Program-made: the position numbers and the translations under genes | Notes under the pieces: generated by a model | What the model was told of the DNA's origin: nothing | The model's database searches: none | What the model saw: only the letters and a program-made list of their open reading frames with translations | Assembly (NCBI GenBank): GCA_035715725.1 | Contig: DASTKT010000172.1 | Span: 1 to 24,564 of the forward strand | Length of the DNA stretch: 24,564 bases | From: JADGGV01 sp035715725 | GTDB lineage: Bacteria; Gemmatimonadota; Gemmatimonadetes; Longimicrobiales; RSA9 | Direction: 5' to 3' | Part shown: in pieces, positions 7,515-13,423 of the stretch | Layout: each line of letters begins with the position of its first letter | Position numbering within the stretch: position 1 is the first letter of the stretch

Positions 7515-8399
7515 GTGGCGGAGCTGGACGCGGCGGCGCTGCCTCGCCCGTCGCTGGAGGGGCAGGTGGTGCTGGTGACCGGAGGGAGCCTCGGCATCGG
7601 GCGGGCGTGCGCGGCGGAGGCGCTGGACGCGGGAGCGCGGGTGATGATCGCGGCGCGCGGCGAGTCCGCGCTCGCCGAGGCGGCGGCGGCGCTCGGGGCG
7701 GGGCGAGAGGCGCGGGTGGGGGCAGCGGTGGCGGACGTGGCCGAGCCGGCGGCGGTGGACGCCCTCGTCGCCTCGGTGGTGGAGCGGTTCGGGCGGCTGG
7801 ACGGCCTCGTCCACGCCGCGGCGGTGCCGGGCCCGATCGGGCCGGCGACGGAGGTCGATCCCGCGGAGTGGCTGGAGGCGGTGCGCATCGACCTTTTCGG
7901 CAGCTTCCTCGTGGCGCGGGCGGCCGCCCGCGCGATGCGCCGGACCGGCGGCGGCCGGATCGTGCTCTTCTCGGGCGGCGGCGCGACGTTCCCCCTGGAA
8001 AACTACACGGCGTACGGCTGCGCGAAGGCGGCGGTCGTGCGGCTGGCGGAGACGCTGGCGGCCGAGCTGGCGCCGCACGGGATCGCGGTGAACAGCCTGG
8101 CGCCAGGGTTCGTGGCGACGCGCATCCACGATGCGACGCTGGCGGCGGGCGCGCGTGCGGGGGAGAACCTGCGGCGTGTGCGGGAGGAGCTGGCGAGCGG
8201 CGGCGTGCCGGCGGCGCTGGGCGCCCAGGCGGCCGTGTTCCTGCTCTCGGATGCGGCGGAGGGGATCACGGGGAAGCTGGTGGCGGCGCCGTGGGACGCG
8301 TGGTGGGCGTGGCCGGAGCGGCTGGCGGAGCTGAGTGGGAGCGAGCTGTTCACGCTGCGGCGGATCGTGCCGCGGGACCGGGGGCAGGACTGGCAGTGA
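7515..8399 (+). CDS. Classical short-chain dehydrogenase/reductase
   Basis: The 294-residue protein is a classical SDR. It has a TGGSLGIG cofactor motif at 22-29, catalytic S153 (FSGGGA), and Y167 with K171 (YGCAK), followed by VNSLAPGFV. It would oxidise or reduce a hydroxyl/keto group with NAD(P). The tail after about residue 250 is longer than a minimal SDR and rich in Trp (WDAWWAWPE), which may form part of a substrate pocket. GTG 7515 is three bases after the kinase stop; no strong Shine-Dalgarno is seen, so coupling to the kinase is likely. Its place between kinase and phosphatase genes suggests a role in modifying the same sugar or its nucleotide derivative. The substrate is unknown. 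Confidence 0.86.
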   Translation: MAELDAAALPRPSLEGQVVLVTGGSLGIGRACAAEALDAGARVMIAARGESALAEAAAALGAGREARVGAAVADVAEPAAVDALVASVVERFGRLDGLVHAAAVPGPIGPATEVDPAEWLEAVRIDLFGSFLVARAAARAMRRTGGGRIVLFSGGGATFPLENYTAYGCAKAAVVRLAETLAAELAPHGIAVNSLAPGFVATRIHDATLAAGARAGENLRRVREELASGGVPAALGAQAAVFLLSDAAEGITGKLVAAPWDAWWAWPERLAELSGSELFTLRRIVPRDRGQDWQ

Positions 8400-9412
8400 G
8401 CGCGCCGCTGGGGGTCGCGGTGGTGGGGTGCGGGCTGATCGGGCGGCGGCGGGCGGAATGCGCGGCGGCGCGGCCGGACTGCCGGCTGGTCGTGGTCGCG
8501 GACGCGGAGCGGGCGCGGGCGGAGGTGATCGCGGCGGAGCTGGGCGCGGCGGTGGCGGAAGAGTGGCGGGAGGCGGTGGCCTGGCCTGGGGTGGAGGCGG
8601 TGGCGGTGTGCACGCCGAACGGGCTGCTGGCGGAGATCGGGATCACGGCGCTCGAGGCCGGGCGGCACGTGCTACTGGAGAAGCCGATGGGGCGCAACCG
8701 TGAGGAGGCGGAGGCGCTGGCGGCGGCGGCGCGGGCGAGTGGCCGGGTGCTGAAGGTGGGGTTCAATCACCGGTACCACCCGGGAGTGCGGCGGGCGCGC
8801 GAGATCGTGGCGAGCGGCGGGATCGGGCGGGTGGTGAACCTGCGGGCCCGCTACGGGCACGGCGCGCGGCCGGGGTGCGAGGCGGAGTGGCGGGCGGATC
8901 CCCAGCTGGCGGGCGGCGGCGAGCTGACGGACCAGGGCGTGCACCTGGCGGACCTGTTCCACTGGTTCGCGGGGCCGGCGCGTGAGGCGTTCGGCATGGT
9001 GCAGACGGCGGTCTGGCGCATCGCGCCGCTGGAGGACAACGGCTACGGGCTCTTCCGCTTCGAGGGCGGCGCCGTCGGTCAGCTCCACGCCACCATGACG
9101 CAGTGGAAGAACCTGTTCTCGCTCGAGGTGACGGGCGAGACCGGCGCAGTGGTGGTGGAGGGGCTCGGCGGCAGCTACGGGACGGAACGGCTGGTCCATG
9201 TCCAGCGCCGGATGGAGGGTGGCGTCCCGGAGGTCCGGGAAGAGACGTTCCCGGGCCCGGACGGCTCGTGGGCCGCGGAGTGGGACGACTTCGTCGGGGG
9301 CGTGGTGGAGGGGCGGCCGATGCTCGGGGGGGTGGAGGACGGGCTCGTCGCCATGCGGATGATCGATGCGCTGTACCGCTCGGCGCGCGAGCGAGCGATG
9401 GTGGCGGTGTAG
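8396..9412 (+). CDS. Gfo/Idh/MocA-family oxidoreductase
   Basis: The 338-residue protein has an N-terminal Rossmann domain (VAVVGCGLIGRRRAE near residue 7), the family's E-K-P motif at 95-97, GFNHRYHPG near 121, and a C-terminal domain with ELTDQGVHLADLFHW carrying the catalytic-type Asp/His positions. Such enzymes oxidise or reduce sugars or nucleotide sugars with NAD(P). GTG 8396 overlaps the SDR stop as GTGA. With the adjacent SDR it could form an oxidation/reduction pair that changes stereochemistry at one carbon of the heptose or another building block. That is inference from proximity. Confidence 0.87.
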   Translation: MSAPLGVAVVGCGLIGRRRAECAAARPDCRLVVVADAERARAEVIAAELGAAVAEEWREAVAWPGVEAVAVCTPNGLLAEIGITALEAGRHVLLEKPMGRNREEAEALAAAARASGRVLKVGFNHRYHPGVRRAREIVASGGIGRVVNLRARYGHGARPGCEAEWRADPQLAGGGELTDQGVHLADLFHWFAGPAREAFGMVQTAVWRIAPLEDNGYGLFRFEGGAVGQLHATMTQWKNLFSLEVTGETGAVVVEGLGGSYGTERLVHVQRRMEGGVPEVREETFPGPDGSWAAEWDDFVGGVVEGRPMLGGVEDGLVAMRMIDALYRSARERAMVAV

Positions 9413-9416
9413 CGCG

Positions 9417-10565
9417 ATGCCGGGGACTCGTGGCGACGGGGCTCGGGCGGTGTTCCTCGATCGGGACGGCGTGCTGAACGCCGTGGTGCTGCGGGACGGG
9501 CGGCCCGCCTCACCACGGACGCCGGACGAGCTCGTGGTCGAGGCGGGCGCCGCGGCGGCGGTGCGGCGGCTGCGCGAGTGCGGGTATCTGGTGTTCGCGG
9601 TGACGAATCAGCCGGACGTGGCCCGGGGGCTTCTGACCGAGGCGGCGCTGGCGGAGCTGATGTCGCGGGTGGAGGCGGAGATTCCGCTGGACGACTGGCG
9701 GAGCTGCATCCACGACGACGTGGACGGGTGCGAGTGCCGCAAGCCGAGGCCGGGGATGGTGCAGGGGCTGGCGCGGGTGTGGGGTGTCGACCTGGCGGCG
9801 TCGTACCTGGTGGGGGACTCGTGGAAGGACATGGAGGCGGGGCGCGCGGCGGGGTGCCGGACGATCCTTCTGCGTCGTGACTACAACTCCGAGGCGAGGG
9901 GAGGTCAGGAGGTGGGGACGCTCGACGAGGCGGTCGACATCATCCTGGCGGCGGACCGGCCGACGCACGCCCTCCGTTTCCTGGCGGAGAGCCGGTGGAT
10001 CCTGGAGCGGCTGGACCCCGCGGCGATCGAGGCGATGGCCGCGGCTCTGGCGGAGCTGCGGGAGCGGGGCGGCCGTCTGTTCTTCCTGGGCGTGGGTGGC
10101 GGAGCCGGGCACGCCTCGCACGCGGTGAACGACTTCCGCAAGATCGCGGGGATCGAATCGTACGCGGCGACGGACAACGTCGCGGAGCTGACGGCGCGGG
10201 CGAACGACGAGGGGTGGGAGAGCACGTTCGTCGAGTACCTGCGCGGGAGCCGGCTGCGGCGCGAGGACGGCGTGTTCGTGTTCTCGGTGGGCGGGGGGAG
10301 CCTGGAGCGGGGGATCAGCACGAACCTGGTCCGGGCGGTGGCATACGCGGCCGAGGTCGGCGCGTCGGTGTTCGGCGTGGTGGGGCGGGACGGCGGCTTC
10401 ACCGCGCGGGTGGCCCGGCACTGCATCGTCGTGCCGACGGCGAACCCGGAGACGGTGACGCCGCACACGGAGACGTTCCAGGCGCTGGTCTGGCACCTGC
10501 TCGTGTCCCACCCGAAGCTGCAGCGCGGCGCGATGAAGTGGGAGTCGGTGGAGGCGGCGCGGTGA
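9417..10565 (+). CDS. Fused heptose-bisphosphate phosphatase (GmhB-like HAD) and phosphoheptose isomerase (GmhA-like SIS)
   Basis: The 382-residue protein has two catalytic domains. Residues 10-155 are a GmhB-like HAD phosphatase: DRDGVLN (nucleophile D15, acid D17), VTNQP at 62-66, a zinc knuckle C97-x-H99 with C105-x-C107, K109, and GDS at 133-135. The knuckle is shorter than in E. coli GmhB. Residues 195-370 are a SIS sugar-isomerase domain: FFLGVGGGAGHASHAVNDF, SVGGGS at 290-295 and VTPHTETFQALVWHLL. Aligned by eye to E. coli GmhA, the H61, E65, Q172 and H180 metal/catalytic positions appear as H235, D239, E352 and H360. The expected activities are sedoheptulose 7-phosphate to heptose 7-phosphate, and heptose 1,7-bisphosphate to heptose 1-phosphate. 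ATG 9417 lies four bases after the Gfo stop. No stop or frameshift separates the domains. Confidence 0.85.
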   Translation: MPGTRGDGARAVFLDRDGVLNAVVLRDGRPASPRTPDELVVEAGAAAAVRRLRECGYLVFAVTNQPDVARGLLTEAALAELMSRVEAEIPLDDWRSCIHDDVDGCECRKPRPGMVQGLARVWGVDLAASYLVGDSWKDMEAGRAAGCRTILLRRDYNSEARGGQEVGTLDEAVDIILAADRPTHALRFLAESRWILERLDPAAIEAMAAALAELRERGGRLFFLGVGGGAGHASHAVNDFRKIAGIESYAATDNVAELTARANDEGWESTFVEYLRGSRLRREDGVFVFSVGGGSLERGISTNLVRAVAYAAEVGASVFGVVGRDGGFTARVARHCIVVPTANPETVTPHTETFQALVWHLLVSHPKLQRGAMKWESVEAAR

Positions 10566-11308
10566 GGTCGGCGCAAGCGGCGGCGGCGCGGGCGCCGCGG
10601 ATCGTCGCGGAGGCGTATCCACTGCCGGAGGTCGTACGGCAGATCTGCGCGGACGAGGACTGGGAGGCGCACCTTCCGTTGCGCGCGCGGACGGCGGGGT
10701 GGCGGGTCCAGCAGGCGGTGAAGCGGGGTGTCGACATCGTGGCCTCGGCGGCGGGGCTGCTGGTCCTCGCGCCGGTGCTGCTGGCGATCGCGGCGCTGGT
10801 GTGGGCCTCCTCTCCGGGGCCGATGCTCTACGAGTGGCGGGTGCTCGGGCGGCGCGGCCGGCCGTTCATCGGCCACAAATTCCGGACGATGGTGGCGGAC
10901 GCGGACGCGCTCAAGCGCACGATCCAGCACCGCAACGAGATGACGGGCCCGGCGTTCAAGATGCGCGACGACCCTCGGGTCACGCGCATCGGTCGCATCC
11001 TGCGCAAGTACAGCCTGGACGAGCTGCCGCAGCTGTGGAGCGTGCTGAAGGGGGACATGAGCCTGGTGGGTCCGCGGCCGCCGTCGGCGGAGGAGTTCGT
11101 GCACTTCGCGCCGTGGCAGCGCGGGAAGCTCGCGGTGACGCCGGGGATCACATGCCTCTGGCAGGTGAGCGGGCGCTCGGACATCCGGGACTTCGACGAG
11201 TGGATGCGGCTGGACCGGCGGTACGTGCAGGAGTGGACGCTGTGGCTCGACGCCCGGATTCTGGCGCGGACGCTCCCGGCGGTGATCCGGGGTGACGGCG
11301 CCTACTGA
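10562..11308 (+). CDS. Polyprenyl-phosphate sugar-1-phosphate transferase (initiating, WcaJ/WbaP catalytic type)
   Basis: The 248-residue protein would start repeat-unit synthesis by moving a sugar phosphate from a nucleotide sugar to undecaprenyl phosphate at the inner membrane. It begins with about 50 soluble residues, then KRGVDIVASAAGLLVLAP and one hydrophobic segment at about 57-82, likely a re-entrant helix. Catalytic-domain motifs are GHKFRTM (104-110), the D153-E154 dyad in YSLDELPQLW, GDMSLVGPRP and TPGITCLWQVSGRS. It lacks the four-helix N-terminal part of full WcaJ/WbaP and is a small monotopic form like PglC. GTG 10562 overlaps the preceding stop as GTGA. The sugar it transfers is unknown. 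Confidence 0.92.
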   Translation: MRSAQAAAARAPRIVAEAYPLPEVVRQICADEDWEAHLPLRARTAGWRVQQAVKRGVDIVASAAGLLVLAPVLLAIAALVWASSPGPMLYEWRVLGRRGRPFIGHKFRTMVADADALKRTIQHRNEMTGPAFKMRDDPRVTRIGRILRKYSLDELPQLWSVLKGDMSLVGPRPPSAEEFVHFAPWQRGKLAVTPGITCLWQVSGRSDIRDFDEWMRLDRRYVQEWTLWLDARILARTLPAVIRGDGAY

Positions 11309-12170
11309 GCCGGCGACGCGGAGTCGGGACGACCCCGTGGCCGCCGACCGCGTGAGCGCGCGTACCGAGCCGGCGGCGCGGAGCGGCGCGCGGGGGACGC
11401 GGCGCCGGGTGGCGGGCTCGCCGGTGGATGCGGTCTCGCTGGAGGCGGCGGTCGCGTTCGTGGCTGCGGCGCTGGCGCGGCGGACGGCGTGCCGGATCGT
11501 GGTCACGAACGCGAACAAGGCGTGGCTGGCCGCGCGGGATGCACGGCTGCGGGAGATCCTGGAAGGCGCGGACCTGGTCGTCGCGGAGTGGGCGACGTCG
11601 TGGGCGGCGCGCACGCTGGGCGTGGCGGGCGTGGAGCACGTCGGCGGGATCACGCTGATGGTGCGCCTGCTGGCCGAGGCGGAGCGGAGCGGCTGGTCGT
11701 GCTACTTCCTGGGCGCGGCGCCCGGCGTGGCGGAGACGCTGGTGGCGCGGCTGCGGCGCGAGCGGCCGGCGCTGCGGATCGCCGGATGGCACCACGGCTA
11801 CCTGGACGAGGCGAGCCGAGCCACGGTTGTGGCCGAGCTCGTGGCGAAGCGCCCGGACCTGCTGTTCGTGGCGATGGGGAGTCCGCTGCAGGAGTACTTC
11901 CTGGCCGGGTTGCCGGCCTCGGCGGCAGGCGCCGGGCTGGGGGTGGGTGGGAGCTTCGACGTGCTGGCCGGGCTGAAGCGGGACGCGCCGGCGTGGGCCC
12001 GCGGGCGGGGGCTGGAGTGGCTGTACCGGCTCTCGCAGGACCCGCGGCGCCTGTGGCGCCGGTACCTGGTCACGAACACGTGGTTCGTCGCGCGGGTGGT
12101 CCGGGAGCGGCTGGCGAGGCGCCGGGCGGCGCCGCTCGCCGGCGCCGAGGGCGGAGGAGCGGCGCGCTGA
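11292..12170 (+). CDS. WecG/TagA/CpsF-family glycosyltransferase (GT26)
   Basis: The 292-residue protein belongs to the GT26 family, which adds the second sugar, often an N-acetylmannosamine type, to a lipid-linked primer. Recognisable parts are RIVVTNANKAWLAARD (68-83), GGITLMVRLL with YFLGAAPGVAETL, and MGSPLQEYF followed by GVGGSFDVLAGLKRDAPAW. The first 35-40 residues are disordered-looking. The family normally shows P-D-G after the A-D-L segment, with Asp as the proposed base; here the aligned stretch reads VVAEWATSWAA, placing E99 at that point. GTG 11292 overlaps the upstream gene by 17 bases; GTG codons at 11338 and 11353 are alternatives. It follows the initiating transferase directly, as expected for the second step. 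Confidence 0.85.
   Translation: MTAPTEPATRSRDDPVAADRVSARTEPAARSGARGTRRRVAGSPVDAVSLEAAVAFVAAALARRTACRIVVTNANKAWLAARDARLREILEGADLVVAEWATSWAARTLGVAGVEHVGGITLMVRLLAEAERSGWSCYFLGAAPGVAETLVARLRRERPALRIAGWHHGYLDEASRATVVAELVAKRPDLLFVAMGSPLQEYFLAGLPASAAGAGLGVGGSFDVLAGLKRDAPAWARGRGLEWLYRLSQDPRRLWRRYLVTNTWFVARVVRERLARRRAAPLAGAEGGGAAR
12153..12169 (+). promoter_or_regulatory. Strong RBS before an apparent CTG start
   Basis: GGAGGAG at 12153-12159 is followed by seven bases and then CTG at 12167-12169, which overlaps the upstream TGA as CTGA. Other junctions in the operon use the same arrangement with ATGA or GTGA. In this frame the next ATG/GTG/TTG is GTG 12308, already inside conserved sequence, and the nearest upstream one is GTG 12080, deep within the WecG gene. 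This decides for CTG as the likely initiation codon. Confidence 0.6.
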
Positions 12171-13423
12171 GCGCCACGGCGACGGCGGGCGGGAACCCGC
12201 CCGCGACCGGCGGCGAGGCGCTCCGGGCCGCGCTCTCGCTCGAGGAATGGATCCGCGCCCGCGAATACCGCGGCTACGATCCGCACGACCTGCTGGCGAG
12301 CCCGCTCGTGCGGGCGCTCACGCTGGGGAACCGGTGGCTGGCGGTGGCGTGGACGCAGCTCGGGAAGCGGTCTCCGCTCCAGCTCCGGCCGTTGCTCGGC
12401 GTCCCGCGGACGGAGAACCCGAAGACGCTGGCGTTGTGCCTGGCGGCGGAGCTGCGGCTGGCCGCGGCGACGGGCGAGCGGGCGCCGCGGGAGCGGGCGG
12501 CCGCGCTGGTGCGGCGGCTCGCGGCGGCGCGCGGCGCGGATGGCGGCTGGGGCTACCCGTTCCCGTGGGCGAACCGGTCGTTCCTGGCGCCGGCGGGGAC
12601 CGGGTCGGCGGTGGTGAGCGCGTTCGTCGGCCACGCGCTGCTCGACGCGGCGGAGCGGCTCGACCCGGAGGGGGCGGCGGGCCCGGCGGCGACGGAGCGG
12701 CTCATCCCGGGCGAGGCGGCTGCGCTCGCGGCGGCTGCCGGGGACTTCGTGCGGGCGCGGCTGCGGCGGGTGGCGGGGCCGGAAGGGACGTTCGCGTTCA
12801 GCTACACGCCGCTGGACACACGCGTCGTGCACAACGCGAGCGTGCTGGCGGCCTCGCTGCTGGCGCGGCTGGCGGCCCGGGGAGAGGCGCCGGACGCGGC
12901 GGCGGCGGCGCTGGCGGCGGCGCGTTTCACGGCGGCGGCACAGGCGGCGGACGGGTCGTGGCGCTACGGCGCGGCGGGGCGGGACGGCTGGGTGGACAGC
13001 TTCCACACGGGCTACACGCTGATCGCGCTGCGGGAGATCGGCCTCCGGCTCGGCACGGCGGAGCTGGAGCCGGCGGTGCGACGCGGGCTGGAGTACTGGC
13101 ATCGGACGTTCCTCGGCGGGCCGGCGGTCCGCTTCCATCCCGGATCCGACTATCCGATCGACATGCACGCGGTGGCGCAGGCGATCCTGACGCTGCTGGC
13201 GTTCCAGGCGGAGCTGCCGGACGCGACCCGGGCGGCGACGCGGCTCGCGCGGTGGAGCGTGCGCGAGATGCGGGCGGGGTCGGGGCACTACTACTACCTG
13301 AAAGGTCGCGCGGTGACGAACCGTTTACCGTACATGCGGTGGGTGCAGGCGTGGGTGCTGCGCGCGCTCTCCGAGCTGGCCGTGGTGGAGGCGGGAGCGC
13401 CGGCGGTGGGGGCCGGGGCGTGA
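12167..13423 (+). CDS. Alpha/alpha-toroid (prenyltransferase/squalene-oxidase-like repeat) protein of polysaccharide clusters
   Basis: The 418-residue protein is made of repeated helical hairpins rich in Ala and Leu, with D-G-G-W-G-Y (about residues 126-131) and later D-G-S-W-R-Y motifs like those of the terpenoid-cyclase/prenyltransferase toroid fold. It opens with W-I-R-x-R-E-Y-x-G-Y-D-P-H-D-L-L. A conserved-looking core is GWVDSFHTGYTLIAL, then HPGSDYPIDMHAVAQAILTL and a Tyr-rich GSGHYYYLKGRAVTNRLPYMRW near the C-terminus. The DxDD cyclisation motif and the roughly 630-residue length of squalene-hopene cyclase are absent, so it is not a terpene cyclase. The same fold occurs in polysaccharide lyases and uronyl C5-epimerases, so carbohydrate modification is possible. 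There is no signal peptide. Its start appears to be CTG. Its stop overlaps the next gene as GTGA. Function unknown. Confidence 0.75.
   Translation: MSATATAGGNPPATGGEALRAALSLEEWIRAREYRGYDPHDLLASPLVRALTLGNRWLAVAWTQLGKRSPLQLRPLLGVPRTENPKTLALCLAAELRLAAATGERAPRERAAALVRRLAAARGADGGWGYPFPWANRSFLAPAGTGSAVVSAFVGHALLDAAERLDPEGAAGPAATERLIPGEAAALAAAAGDFVRARLRRVAGPEGTFAFSYTPLDTRVVHNASVLAASLLARLAARGEAPDAAAAALAAARFTAAAQAADGSWRYGAAGRDGWVDSFHTGYTLIALREIGLRLGTAELEPAVRRGLEYWHRTFLGGPAVRFHPGSDYPIDMHAVAQAILTLLAFQAELPDATRAATRLARWSVREMRAGSGHYYYLKGRAVTNRLPYMRWVQAWVLRALSELAVVEAGAPAVGAGA

Noticed and set aside
5970..8129. Antisense open frame of about 719 codons over the nucleotidyltransferase, kinase and SDR genes
   Set aside because: Composition is Arg/His/Pro-rich without motifs, and the plus-strand genes have complete catalytic signatures and coupled starts.
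12167..13423. Squalene-hopene or terpene cyclase
   Set aside because: Only W-containing toroid motifs are shared. The DxDD motif is absent, the protein is too short, and the neighbours are glycan genes.
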